From Xanthostigma xanthostigma (taxonomy: Eukaryota; Arthropoda; Insecta; Raphidioptera; Raphidiidae): a stretch of 64,000 nucleotides of DNA. The position numbers were made by a program, and so were the translations under genes. Each line of letters begins with the position of its first letter. Within the stretch, counting starts at the first letter, position 1. This document shows positions 34,503-45,823 of the stretch, in pieces. The stretch is from contig OY754466.1 of assembly GCA_963575645.1 (NCBI GenBank), positions 47,710,001-47,774,000 on the forward strand, read 5' to 3'. Below the pieces are notes generated by a model that worked only from the letters and a program-made list of their open reading frames with translations, searched no databases and had not been told where the DNA came from.

Positions 34503-34820
34503 TATAATACGCGCCACGAATCTAAAAGGCTCGGAAGCTAGAAGCGAATGCGGGCTTTTGTACAGTCTGTTGATAAACTACAAACTCGCAACTCAACGAA
34601 ACTAAAATAGCAATAACAACTTGACAAAAGCGTACTCGACTGTACTTTAAAGCAGGAAAGCGACAAGTGACAAAGGCAACGAGCGATCACGGCCAATCAC
34701 CGACGTTCCGTGCAGGTAGCTGGGAGGTGGTGGGAGTTTCAACGGCTCTAAAATGTGCCTTTGCGAGGCTGTTTGTGACTAGCTTCAGAACCTTTTAGAT
34801 CTATGGCGCGTAGGTATTAT
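34503..34820. repeat. GC-richer MITE with imperfect terminal inverted repeats
   Basis: The ends read ATAATACGCGCCACGAATCT and, inverted, ATAATACCTACGCGCCATAG, followed by CTAAAAGG and GAAGCTAG on both sides. The interior is markedly GC-richer than the flanks (for example GATCACGGCCAATCACCG and GGGAGGTGGTGGGAG). No ORF was seen. Confidence 0.6.
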
Positions 34821-34887
34821 ATTATATTATATTGCATTATTGAAATCGTAATCTAGGGTACTGAAACATTTTTTGAATTTATAATTT

Positions 34888-35115
34888 ATACTATAATATT
34901 ATATAGAGGTAAAATTTGTGTAAATGTAGGTAATCTCCGAAACTACTCATCCGATTTCATAAATGTTTTCACTAATATTTAGAATGGACTTTCAGGATGG
35001 TCATAGATGGTTACGGCGTTAAAATTAAAGCGCTTTCCCTGGAGACCAATTTTGCTACGTAAATCAGCGAAAAAAGGATAGCAATCTTCAAATTCGGGCG
35101 AAGCCGAACCGGGTC
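34888..35115 (+). mobile_element. Helitron-like repeat type II, second copy
   Basis: Matches 1914-2168 in order: TATACTATAATATTATA, GTAATCTCCGAAACTACTC, TTAGAATGGACTTTCAGGATGG, CTTCAAATTCGGGCGAAGCC, CGGGTCGC. It is diverged and lacks the TAG end. Confidence 0.5.
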
Positions 35116-36365
35116 GCAAAAATATACTGAAAATCCTATTGATACTTTAATTGGGTAGGTACTGATAGTCTAGGTCGCATGTCTCATTTTGATGAATTCC
35201 AGTCCTCCTTCACCGAAAATTGTGATTAAAGTGTTATTCGATTCGGAATGACACCTAGAAACTTTTTGAAAAAATTGAAGTGGGAGACGCAAAAACTGCA
35301 AAAGTTATAAACATTTTAAAAGAAGAAAAAAAGGAGGGTTTGGTTTTTTGTGAATATCTTAAAAACTGTTGCAGATATTTGAAATCGCAAAAAAGACTCT
35401 GAAAGAGCAAGAAATTCCCTACAAAAAAGTCTCTACCATCAATATTCCTAATTTTAAGTTAGAGGTGAGAACAGGGCTAGAAGGTGAAGGAGAACTGGAA
35501 TTCATCAAAAAAGGACATGTGAACTAAACTAGAGAGCTTGTAATAGACGAACCATAAAAACAACGGAAGGTCTCGTCAAAGTGTAAGTAAGCCTTGTTTG
35601 TGAGATCATGACGTAACTGCTAATTGTTAATGTGCTAATAAGGGGTTTCTAATTAATTTTTGTTGATCAGAATTAAGTCAAAAATCAATTGTTAGCTTCA
35701 CATCACGATCCAGGAAGTAACGAAATATTATTCTTGCCGTTGGATCGGCTATTGACGAGTTATTATCTGTATTTATTGATCTCAGATCAGTCTTTAATGG
35801 TCGTAATATATTGAAGTATGATTTATATTAAATTTATTGTATTAAAGTAGATTACGATTTGTAGATAATTTATTTGATGATTTCTAGTATTTTCAAAGAA
35901 AAAAAATCAAATTCACGAATGGAAAGTTAGCATCAATTTTAAACTTATCATGTTTATTATCAGTAATTATTTGTAACAATGTTTATTAAATTTTTGGATT
36001 AATTGAAATGTCAAATCAATTATTATTTCATAATGTTTTTTGATTTAAGAGATAGGTTGAAAATTTTGAAATGAAGTACCTACATAACTGTTTAAATCAT
36101 CGCATAGAAATGTCAATTATTTGCTATTTTATGATCCGTAAAATCAAACTAATCATATATTTTTTTAATTTTTATTTTTGTATTGAAATAATAATTTATG
36201 TACTTTAGGTGAAGGCAAGGTCTAATAGAAATTAATTTTCTTTTGAAAATTTTCTAGTTTGTAATTTTAAATGCTTCTATTTGTAAACGAGTTATTTATA
36301 TACTGGTTTCCAAAATAACGGACTTTTAAAAATTTTCTTTCTTGGGGCATTTTTAAAAGCCCAAA
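35116..36365. other. No gene recognised
   Basis: AT-rich. A more mixed patch at 35160-35600 has no ORF. Confidence 0.45.
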
Positions 36366-36480
36366 TTTATACTGGGTGTCCCAGAAGTCACGCACTTCCT
36401 CGTAGGGATCGAAAGAGAAAATTATTCTGAGACGAAAAGTTCTTAGCCATTTTTTAATCAGACGCATAGATAATTAATTA
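36366..36480. repeat. Fragment beginning TACTGGGTGTCCCAGAAG
   Basis: The ACTGGGTGTCCCA start followed by AGTCACGCACTTCC is a common repeat terminus in insects. The other end is not identified here. Confidence 0.35.
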
Positions 36481-36512
36481 TTAATTAATGAAAGTGACCA
36501 ATCAGGAGCGAT

Positions 36513-36656
36513 TTGATTTGTTTTCCGATTTTATTTGTTTTTCTCCCGACAGTCACTGGATGTTTTTTAATTAATTTTAATTAATTATTCAGAGACAACT
36601 GACAACGGAAGACAGTTATCCAAGATATGGGAGAAAAACAAATAAAATCGGAAAAC
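36513..36656. repeat. Hairpin repeat with 35-bp arms
   Basis: TGTTTTCCGATTTTATTTG and TTTTTCTCCC on the left are inverted as GGGAGAAAAACAAATAAAAT and CGGAAAACA on the right, about 70 bp apart. Confidence 0.65.
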
Positions 36657-36779
36657 AGTTAGAAATTTGAATTATTTGTATTATGCAATAAGATTAATGT
36701 CACAATCTTTTCTTTCTGTTAAGACTTAATGGTCTCACTTGTCGAGCGTCAATAATCTACCATCTCTCTCTCTCTCTTC

Positions 36780-37110
36780 ATGTGTATTTATTGTCTTCAA
36801 TTTTCCCCGTCTTATAATCAAATGCTACTGCCACACACTCGACGAGTGGCATGGGAAGTGGCGAGGAAAGGAGGCAGGAACGTAGTGTGGCCGCATTACT
36901 CGCCATGCCGCACATCATGCTGCTCGTCATGCCCAGTGCTCCCTCAATTGTCGGTTTTTTGTGCGCGAGTCAAAGGACCGGCAATAGAGCACGAATAAGC
37001 CGGCCACATACTCCCGCGCCACGCAGTACGCATCAAGCGCTCAAACTATCAATGGATGTTATCCACCATCTCCGTTTGCGAGGACGACGACTAGGACGTT
37101 TAATAATTAT
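36780..37110 (+). other. GC-rich block of unknown nature
   Basis: About 330 bp at roughly 55 percent GC in a 28 percent GC neighbourhood, with ORFs in several frames. The phrases GTGTGGCCGC and the CATGC/CTCG-rich composition recur in the block at 37540-37740. The two may be the ends of one element flanking the LINE remnant. I do not recognise a protein. Confidence 0.35.
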
Positions 37111-37205
37111 AATATCGTTTCGTTTTATAACATTTATAAAATTTGCTATTCTATTAAAATTTAGAATTTATTTATCCAAAGACATACAATTATGTATAGG
37201 ATTTG

Positions 37206-37457
37206 TCAAAAGAAAGATAAATCGTGTTTACAATTCATAAAATCGTCTACCTTATACAGACATTGTTTAAAAAGAGCAGTCTTCAATACTCTTTTAAATT
37301 TAGAAATTTTTAATTTTTTGGAACTGTCTGGCAATTTATTGAACATTTTCAAGGCGTTATATTCGGCGCTCTTATTAAACAACATCAGTGTAGACTTCGG
37401 CAAAATAACATTAGAATTATTCCTTGTCATGTCCATGGATAGCCTGAAACGTATCAT
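37206..37457 (-). pseudogene. C-terminal remnant of a non-LTR retrotransposon ORF2
   Basis: The minus-strand open frame (83 residues) contains NKSAEYNALKMFNKLPDS, then ISKFKRVLKTALFKQCLY and KVDDFMN. This is the N.LP...K....FK..LK..L....Y...DF pattern of jockey/CR1-type reverse transcriptase C-termini. No catalytic YADD-type motif lies upstream, so the copy is 5'-truncated. It ends near 37206. Similar in kind to 1023-1280 but not the same family by sequence. Confidence 0.6.
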
Positions 37458-37539
37458 AATTATGAATACGTCGTTTTATAAAACATAAAGTAAAATAGAC
37501 GTATATAGACGGCACAGTTAAAATACATTTTTCTGTATA

Positions 37540-37740
37540 AAGACATAGTGCGCACACTGCCACAGTATTAACTTCCATTGTCGAAAGGCGAGAGCCAAGT
37601 GCGGAGCGTCGCGATGAGTAGCTCGAGTAGGCAGTGTGTGGCCGCTTAGAGCAAACATCGCGGCAACGCGATGAGCAGAGCGAGGAGCAGTGCGAGGAGC
37701 ATAGTCTGGCCCTAGGGAAAGACATTATACAACACACCTT
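37540..37740. other. GC-rich block of unknown nature
   Basis: Contains GGCAGTGTGTGGCCGCTTAG and short repeats of GAGCAG/GAGGAGC. Minus-strand ORF 37737-37417 crosses from here into the LINE remnant and is not a coherent protein. It is a likely partner of 36780-37110. Confidence 0.35.
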
Positions 37741-39600
37741 ACGGCCGCTTTTTAAAGTAATCTTAAATAAACATCAATTAAAATCTAATTTTGTTGTCAG
37801 TTAATTAACTCAAATTACCAATTGAATTTATTTTGCAAGCATTTTGAAACCAATATAAATAACGCCGATGATGACTGATGATTTTATTTGTGCTAATTGA
37901 AGAACTCACTAATTTGGCCATTCAATTGTGAATCATATAATGGATAGATATTTATTAATAGACATTGTTATAATTTCCGCATCAACATTTTAAATGCATC
38001 TATTTGGTTGCATATTTCTCACGTTGACGGCCGTTTCTTAAACCTGCAAGTTAGCGGCATTAAAAAAAAACTCAGTATCGTGGTACAAGACATCTCAAAA
38101 TATATGGATTGTATTGTTTCTCATTAATTGGTCTGCTAATAGTTAATATTTGTATATAATTTATGAGTTGATTTATTAGAATTTTTTGTTATTTTCGCTT
38201 TCTTACGTTGGTACTTCTTTATATACGTTAAAACAGTAATTATTTATCACGAGTTGGCTGTACGGCAACAGTGCACTAATGCAACAATACTTTAAAACAA
38301 TTGAAGGTAAAATAAAACAAGTTTTAGTGATGGGAAATTGTTTATAAAACAAATGCACATTATTAAACAGACATTTTGTGGTTCACATCCACGTTATACA
38401 TAGAACCTTTCTCTGAGCATCTTAAAGCTGATTTTATAGGTATACACCGTTAATAGAAGAAGTTCAAGATTTTCCTATTTTTTATGTGTATACTAGTAGA
38501 GTGTATATCAAAGGCTTAATGAAGAGTGATATTATTAAAATGTAAAAGAAGGCGCTCATTTTCAAGCATGGACCTGCATGACCAGCACAGCAATGAGCAA
38601 AAAAATCTGTTCGTGAAGGTACACACGTTATTTAATGGAGTAGCGCACATTATAGACCAGTACCTTCAACCAGCAGCCAGAAACGTCAGTCAGCCCGCAA
38701 TTTCTGTCTACCCGATTTAGTCTACTTGAAAACTGCAAAATGTCGCGCACAGTATGAAACCTGTACTAAAATTTGCTGGTTTGTGCTGTGCAGGTCGTGC
38801 AGGTTTATGCTTGACAAGTGAGCGCGATCTTTAAAACTTGTTTTTAGTATGTGGGGATATTCAAATCTTTTTCCCGCAATTACAAGACTTTTTCTAAAAT
38901 AAAAAGTTATGTTTTCTTATTATCTAATGCGATTTTTAAGAGTGTATAACTGATACACATTTTAAAGAATTGTAATAAAATATTATGTTTAAAAATTTTA
39001 ATTGTTGCTTGTGTCTGACTTCCGGAGTAATGAGGAGGAGGTAAAAAGACAAAGCACAATGTAGAAATATTTCTATATTATAAATATTAATATATCTTAT
39101 ATCTGCAAATAGCGCATACAAAAAATGTGATATAATGTTTTAATTGGCAAAAACGTCTGACAATCTTTTTAAAAAACAATAAATCGCATAAATCACTTAG
39201 CTGACATTCAAATAATAGTTCGAAATAATGAAAGTGAAATTTTTGCGAATGTTACATTTTAATGTTCTCATGTGTCAATACAACTGATTTTTAAGAACAA
39301 TACGTTTGTGAAAACATGAACTTTTAATTATAGAGGTCAGTTAAGTCTTTCGTTTTAAAATTAATTGTAAATATCCATACGGAGAAAGAATTGAGACAGC
39401 GAAATTACACTAAATTACATTTTTAAAATTAATTCTTATGTCCTTATTTGCTGTAGATGAAGCAACAATTACTAGTTTATAATGACGAAATCTGCTAAAA
39501 CTTTAAATCGATTTGAATATCCATTAAACCAGTAGGTAATTATTTTTACCCATATTCGAAAAAGCACGTGTTGAAGAAATTGAGACAAATAAAGCAAATA
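37741..39600. other. No gene recognised
   Basis: About 1.9 kb of AT-rich DNA. Small ORFs at 38526-38720 (plus) and 39121-38936 (minus) show no family features. Confidence 0.45.
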
Positions 39601-39941
39601 CAGTCAGAGTAGTGATGTGTCGCTCCTGAGCGAGTCGTTCATAATGAATGACTCCCTTCTCGGAGCGGAGCGAGTCGCTCTTTTTTTATGAATGACTCAC
39701 TCCGAGCGCCATTTCTCTGCGCTGAGCTATTCTGTACTGTTGCATTCGCACATTTACAGAGCGCACACAGCACGTTCCACAGATTTTGCACGTACGGAGT
39801 TTCTTTGCTGAGTCATTTAATGTTGAATGACACACTGTAAATGTAATAGTACTAAGCTTACAGTGACTTAAACCATTCACATTGACGTCGTTGACAAAGA
39901 TATAATATTGTAACAATAAACATTATTATTGTTAAGCTTGA

Positions 39942-39980
39942 GGCCCTGAAGATGAAAATAAATGTTTCGAAACGTTGGCC
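39942..39980 (+). ncRNA. Hammerhead-ribozyme-like motif, copy 5
   Basis: Stem I is GGCC (39942-39945) with GGCC (39977-39980). The boxes are CTGAAGA (39946-39952) and GAAA (39969-39972) followed by CGTT. Stem II is GAAA (39954-39957) with TTTC (39965-39968). An unpaired T at 39953 takes the place of the extra A. AAGCTT sequences lie on both sides (39934 and about 40000). Confidence 0.55.
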
Positions 39981-40079
39981 ACTAGCGAAACACTGGTAAA
40001 GCTTATTAGTGTATTTGCCATAAGGCACTTACACTATTGGCGTCGGTCGGATGGCGGGACCTAGGGGTCGGACCAAAAT

Positions 40080-40138
40080 TTCTCGACGTTTCATAGCCTC
40101 CTAAGAAGTTTGGCACCATTTTTGGAAAAGTCTATTTA

Positions 40139-40170
<32 letters not shown>

Positions 40171-40690
40171 CGTATATATATATGTGTACGGGCTATAACT
40201 TTCGATGGAGTTAATTGATTTGAATGAAATTTGGACCACATGTTGAAAATCATCACCGCACGAAGCCTATTTAAAATGGGCCCAATCGGGCTACTTTAAG
40301 GGTGGGTTTTAGGGGTTGAAAAATATTTTTGGGCCAAAAAATACCGAAAAATTTCTCCGAATCGTTTCAAAATTGAAATTTAACCCTTTAGTAATGATTA
40401 AAATGTGCTACCAAAATTTTATTAAAATCGGCCCAACAGGACCGGACTTAAAAATTTTATGAAAACATTAATTTGTAGATATGGATTTACTTAGTGCAGG
40501 GTGAATTTAATTTGGTAAATTGATAATAATATTAAAATTAAGAAAAAAAATATTATTTTAAGGGATGTATTAAGTTAAAATTTTTATTTTGTCCAAAACC
40601 AAAAGGGTTAAGTTCACATAATAAAGCCACACTGCCAGTGTAAGCAAATACACTATATTGTCGGCAGGGTTTGGCACTGCGACCCGAGTT
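40080..40690 (+). repeat. Repeat family R1 copy with a TA microsatellite
   Basis: Includes a (TA)n tract (about 40138-40190), GGGCCCAATCGGGCTACTTT, ATCGGCCCAACAGGACCGG and the end GGCAGGGTTTGGCACTG. The inverse is at 19700-20460 and a fragment is at 17030-17227. Class unknown. Confidence 0.55.
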
Positions 40691-41425
40691 TTTATACTTT
40701 ATAGTTTATCCGAAATGCGAATAATATAAGATCAGAATCATATTAAATTGTATTAGGCCAGTCATAACGTACACAAAAAATCGCCTAAATTGCAATAATT
40801 GTGGTAAACTTGCTTTTTTGATATGTTGTTTGGATCCACCTAGATAGTGTTTTTCCAAATTTGCAGCCTTCTGAAATGTGAGCGCGCTCAGTTATTGCTG
40901 AAAAACCGCAATTTTTTCGGACTTTTTTTAGTTTTGTGCAAAAAAACCCACATAGGAAGGCTCTGACGAGGAAGGTCACTATTACTTTTTTTAAAGTAGA
41001 CAAAATTCCCGACAGTTCGAACCCAAATTTAATGTTCTAGGTCTAATAGCACTCAAGATACAGGGTTCTCAATATTCGTAATTTTTTTCCAAAAAGTTGA
41101 AAAAGGGAAAGTGGCCAATTTTCGACCAAAATATCAGGTATAATTAGGTATCTATGGGAAAATTCATGAGAAATGAAGTTGTAGCAAATTTAATTAACTT
41201 AATTATTAGACTATAGGTTTGTCCGTAGACGTGATAGTTCGTTCGATGACGACCATAAACCAAACAAACCTAAAATTGAGTGTTAAGGGGAAGTTACAAT
41301 AATATTACTAGAAGTTTTTTCTATGTGTTTATATTAAGTTACATGCTAATTTAAATTTACTACAAGTTAAAGAAAAAAGAAAATAAACAAAAATTATTAT
41401 AAAAACTAATATTTAAAAAACCTTA

Positions 41426-42271
41426 TGCCGGTCACACACGTAACTGCATACTTGTCAAGTATACATGCGCTTGACGTTTGATCAAGTTTGCATGACCGTG
41501 TCTATGATAATTTTACTCAAATATTTTGACTTGACTGCCGAACGAATTTTCAATCTGCATACTTGAAGACTTGTCAAGCGGCCAGATATTGTGACGTGAC
41601 AATCAGGCGTTCATAGCTGATAGTCTGTTGTGACTTACTCCTTTTCTGTATACTTTACATGCGTTTCGTGCAAAATGTCTACTGATATTCGTAGAACATT
41701 TCGCGAAGTGTTTGAAGAATTTATTGATATATACTGAAGCGAATCTTGTTTATGGCACATAAAAAATAAACACTATCATGACAGAGATAAGAGAAATGTC
41801 GCGTACAATAAATTAATAGAAAAAATAAAAGAATTCGATCCAAGTACAGACCGCGAACAAGTTGTAAACAAATTAATAGTATTAGAACAAATTACAGGAA
41901 AGAAAAAAAGAAAGTTGATGATTGACTTCGGTCTGGATCAGGCACTGACGATGTTTATAAACCAAAATTATGGTATTTTAACTCCTTACATTTCCTTTCT
42001 GATCAAGACATTCCAAACAGTACAGTTTATTCTACGTTTCTGAACCATTTCGGTAGCCAACACCAAACCAATTATTGCTAAAGCCTCATCATATGTGGAT
42101 GCCATAGTCGATAACTTTACTTTTGCACGTCACTTCTGGTTGGAGAATGATGCAGAACTGACGCCGCTTCAAGCAAACTTGTGCCGTGTGTGTCCTGGCC
42201 ATCATGTAAACTTGATCAAACTTCAAGCGCATGTATACTTGACAAGTATGCAGTTACGTGTGTGACCGGCA
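41426..42271 (+). mobile_element. PIF/Harbinger-type transposon with 68-bp inverted repeats
   Basis: The ends read TGCCGGTCACACACGTAACT and its inverse, paired over about 68 bp with two mismatches by eye. TTA is duplicated at 41423-41425 and 42272-42274, the target site of PIF/Harbinger elements. It carries only a broken MADF-type accessory gene and no transposase. The other arm of the surrounding fold-back (near 42785) keeps the uninterrupted sequence. Confidence 0.8.
41675..42050 (+). pseudogene. Broken MADF-domain gene of the Harbinger element
   Basis: From an ATG at 41675 the frame reads MSTDIRRTFREVFEEFIDIY, then a TGA at codon 21, then SESCLWHIKNKHYHDRDKR with AYNKLIEKIKEFDP. After a frame change it continues VYKPKLWYFNSLHFL and SDQDIP. 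The FI..Y..E.CLW..K...YHD..KR..A, followed by LWYF..L.FL, is the signature of MADF DNA-binding domains, found in the accessory protein of PIF/Harbinger elements. One stop, at least one frameshift and loss of the downstream region make it a pseudogene. Confidence 0.7.
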
Positions 42272-42365
42272 TTATATAATTTTACATATAACTAGGCTCA
42301 CCAACACTGTTGGGCTTAGGTTAACCTACGCGTCTTCTTTGAGGGCCCAGGAGTATCAAAATCAA

Positions 42366-42683
42366 GGTGCACAAGAACCCTACTGATTAGGGATGGCATC
42401 AAACAGACTCGGGTTTGATGCCAACCACGACATCCATGCTTCCAGCCCCTCAACTACTTCTGAAAAGCCTATCCTGCATGTGCGAGAAAGGTTGTGCTGG
42501 GTCTTGCTCTTGCAGGAAGGCTGGAATGAAGTGCTCTACACTCTGTAAATATTGTAAGGGGTGTGTCCAATAGAGGATGTAGAAGAAGATGGAGACTACC
42601 CCAATGATGAAATTGAAAAAGAGTTTGATGTCTCTCCTGCTTTTCAAATGGGCATTAACCTCCCCATCGACATCTCCCCACTC
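42366..42683 (+). pseudogene. Coding-like loop of the large fold-back element
   Basis: The loop is GC-richer than the arms. Two plus-strand stretches look protein-like: EKPILHVRERLCWVLLLQEG (ending at a stop near 42548), and an acidic stretch EDVEEDGDYPNDEIEKEFD followed by a TPGPSKKTRR tail that runs into the right arm and stops near 42740. The basic end resembles a nuclear-localisation tail. I cannot name the family. It may be what is left of a transposon protein. Confidence 0.4.
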
Positions 42684-43440
42684 GTCGAAGTTGATTTTGA
42701 TACTCCTGGGCCCTCAAAGAAGACGCGTAGGTTAACCTAAGCCCAAGATTGTTGGTGAGCCTAGTTATATGTAAAATTATATAATTAAATATTAGTTTTT
42801 ATAATAATTTTTGTTTATTTTCTTTTTTCTTTAACTTGTAGTAAATTTAAATTAGCATGTAACTTAATATAAACACATAGAAAAAACTTCTAGTAATATT
42901 ATTGTAACTTCCCCTTAACACTCAATTTTAGGTTTGTTTGGTTTATGGTCGTCATCGAACGAACTATCACGTCTACGGACAAACCTATAGTCTAATAATT
43001 AAGTTAATTAAATTTGCTACAACTTCATTTCTCATGAATTTTCCCATAGATACCTAATTATACCTGATATTTTGGTCGAAAATTGGCCACTTTCCCTTTT
43101 TCAACTTTTTGGAAAAAAATTACGAATATTGAGAACCCTGTATCTTGAGTGCTATTAGACTTAGAACATTAAATTTGGGTTCGAACTGTCGGGAATTTTG
43201 TCTACTTTAAAAAAAGTAATAGTGACCTTCCTCGTCAGAGCCTTCCTATGTGGGTTTTTTTGCACAAAACTAAAAAAAGTCCGAAAAAATTGCGGTTTTT
43301 CAGCAATAACTGAGCGCGCTCACATTTCAGAAGGCTGCAAATTTGGAAAAACACTATCTAGGTGGATCCAAACAACATATCAAAAAAGCAAGTTTACCGC
43401 AATTATTGCAATTTCGAATGTAACATATGACTGGTCTATA

Positions 43441-43709
43441 TGCGTTAGTGACGATTGCGAAGTATTTTTATGGTTCACATTGAACCTGTAATTATATATT
43501 TATGCATTGCCATTTCAGTCGCACTTTCTCCCGAATATTTTTTTAGACAATAGACTTATTAAGTAACTAAATTACGTTAGCTACTGGTATATTCTGTTGT
43601 TACAATATAATGACATTATATAGCATTGAATGCCGGATAAAAAGCACGCCATGTCGATAATGTAAAAAAGGTCATATAGAGTTTATTCTATAAAAGTTCT
43701 GCTTTGATG
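43441..43709. other. No feature recognised
   Basis: AT-rich spacer between the fold-back element and the hAT copy. Confidence 0.5.
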
Positions 43710-44300
43710 TAGTGATGTGTGTCCACATGACTCTTTATTGGGAGCTGACTCCGTACGCTCCGCTCACTAAAAAGAGTCACTCACAGGGAAACGTTTAAAG
43801 GAGCGACACTAGACATTACCTACACAGTGTGACAGTACACACTACACAAGAGTGCAGACTGCAGAGGTATGAATTGTCATCAGGCATGCTGATGAGGAGT
43901 CACGTAGCATTGCACAGCACAATCAGCTATTTCGGATAAACTATAAAGTATAATAAAAGCTGAACAATAATAATGTTTATTGTGACAATATTATATCTTT
44001 GTCAACGACGTCAATGTGAATGGTTTAAGTCACTTTTAAGCTTAGTACTATTACACTTACAGTGTGTCATTCAACATTAAATTTTTCAACAAAGATAACT
44101 CCGTACGTGCAAAATTTACTGGTGCCTTAGTGGCCTGTGCTGTGTGCGCTCTGTAAATGTACAAATGCAACAGTACAGAACAGCTCAGCACAGAGCAATG
44201 GCGCTCGGAGTGAGTCATTCACAAAAAAAGAGCGACTCGCTCCGCTCCGAAAAAGGAGTCGTTCATTATGAACGACTCGCTCAGAAGCGACACATCACTA
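43710..44300 (-). mobile_element. hAT element (family H1), complete non-autonomous copy
   Basis: Ends TAGTGATGTGTGTCCACATG and GAAGCGACACATCACTA, with a perfect 8-bp target duplication CTTTGATG at 43702-43709 and 44301-44308. Inverted relative to 39610 and 48699. It has no transposase. The ORF at 44144-44395 runs out of the element and is spurious. Confidence 0.85.
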
Positions 44301-44428
44301 CTTTGATGGCCGTTGCAGCTATCTGGGCGTCCGGTTTTGTCCTAGGTGAGCGGGATGCTGTACAGAATTCAGGAATACAAGAGATAACATATTGATGCTT
44401 TAGCAAAACAATAATAAAAACTTTAGAT

Positions 44429-44575
44429 CAGTGTTTTTCAAAGTGTGGGTCGCACGGATTTGATATTTGTAATATAATAGAATACACTATCGGTTAGGAA
44501 CAGCGGTGGGTAGTGGTCAGAAAATATTTTTTCATACTAAGGGGGTCACGCCATGAAAAAGATTGAAAAACACTG
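44429..44575. mobile_element. Small hAT MITE (family H3), 147 bp
   Basis: The ends CAGTGTTTTTCAAAGTG and inverse CAGTGTTTTTCAATC are hAT-type. A perfect 8-bp target duplication CTTTAGAT flanks it (44421-44428, 44576-44583). Confidence 0.85.
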
Positions 44576-44583
44576 CTTTAGAT

Positions 44584-45823
44584 AATCATTTATTTCTTTT
44601 TAATCACAATAACTTTTACAAAGATGTTTTAACACTAATCGTATACTATCAATTATTACTCAAGAAAAACGAAGTACGCTCTACATAATATCCTCTTTTG
44701 TACTTATAACCTAGCTACTAAGATCAACATACACGTTTTATTTTTATTTCTACATCGCTATAAATATGTGTTGATGCCACTAGCTCTTAGTCTATACGGA
44801 CACAGTGATAAGCAGCTCTCGAACATCTCTAATAAAATAATCTTGACGTAATTTTTACAAACCTTATGAATAATTGTATTTGCTTGTTTTTTTTTTTCTT
44901 ATTTGATATGTTGCATTGTCTTTTTTATCTTTTCAATCAAAACGTAGGTACTTACATCTGTGGTGATGTGGTCGAAATGATATTATATTTTTTATAAGTC
45001 AGTTTTCATACTATACAAAGGGCAACATTGATTACGGAAATTAAAAACAGTATGATCTAAAAAACTACGTTATATCACTAATCCGGCAGTTAATTTGATT
45101 TCTTAAAACCCAATTGCTCAGTCTGTAATTAATTGAACATCATTCAAAAAAAGTCATAAAAATGAAAAACAATATTTTTGAGATTGAATTAATTGATTTC
45201 TTAATTCTAATAAAATTGTAGAAGTGTCTAAGCGTCTAAGCACAATTTCAACCTAATCAAAGTTCGTCAAAATAGATTTGTAAGATTTGTAGCGGACAGA
45301 CAGAAATAAAGTTTAATAAAAGCTTATAACACCCCTGGATCTAGGGGGGAGGCAAACCGGGGCAACCGCCGCGGGTGGCAGTTTTAGAGGACGCCAAAAT
45401 CATAATATAATATGGCTGAAAACCACACCCAATCTGTCCTTTTTTCCGATTTACTCAATCTGCTTGTTTTCTGACGGTTTTATGTTCCATGTGATGGCAC
45501 CCTTACAAATTTATGCCAATGTACGCCAACATTATAAATAACAAAAAGGGTTCTTATTGACCCGTTCACTAAAAATGCCAACCGTTATATATTTGTGAGT
45601 TTTTTTTAGTAATTTGTCTCAAACGTTGGAGAATTATCAAGTTTCTGCCCCGGTTTGAAAAAATCGTAGATCCGGGGCTGGATTGTAATAACGCATCCTG
45701 TATATAATGTTGGCAGAAAAATATGTTATGACAAAGATTAGAATCTAACTTTGGCGAGATTCTATAAAATCACATAAAATTCATGTTTATTGTTATTATT
45801 TATTGTTATCATAAAAAGTCAAT
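44584..45823. repeat. Upstream region of the first GH1 gene, with repeat H4 at 45327-45676
   Basis: Mostly AT-rich. Positions 45327-45676 (CCCCTGGATCTAGGGGGG ... AAAATCGTAGATCCGGGGCTG) have a second copy in the same orientation inside intron 3 of the GH1 gene (about 47095-47362). Its CAGCCCCGGATCTACG end looks hAT-like. No promoter motif was clear in the last 150 bp before the start codon. Confidence 0.5.

Larger units (their letters stand above)
39610..40757 (+). mobile_element. hAT element (family H1), interrupted and 3'-truncated copy
   Basis: Starts TAGTGATGTGTCGCTCCTGA and matches the complete copies at 48699-49278 and 43710-44300 up to AACAATAAACATTATT (39926). It resumes at about 40700 (AGTTTATCCGAAATGCG) and stops near 40757, where the large fold-back begins. 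The 770-bp interruption holds hammerhead-like copy 5 and an R1 repeat. Confidence 0.6.
40754..43440. mobile_element. Large fold-back element with about 750-bp arms
   Basis: The left arm (40754-41422 plus 42275-42365) and the right arm (42684-43440) are nearly perfect inverses, for example AACCTACGCGTCTTCTTTG with CAAAGAAGACGCGTAGG. A Harbinger element interrupts the left arm. A 318-bp loop (42366-42683) separates the arms. Matching 72 to 97-codon ORFs in both arms lack an ATG and are arm sequence only. The outer ends fade near TAGGCCAGTCATA and its inverse. Confidence 0.75.

Noticed and set aside
36851..37240. 129-codon plus ORF as a gene
   Set aside because: It spans the GC-rich block and AT-rich flank, changes composition midway, and shows no motif.
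40785..41003. 72-codon frame repeated at 43198-43491 as a possible gene pair
   Set aside because: The two frames lie in opposite arms of the same fold-back element, begin at a non-ATG codon, and match because the DNA is inverted repeat.
44144..44395. 83-codon plus ORF as a gene
   Set aside because: Most of it is the inverted end of a hAT element, and it crosses the element's target duplication.
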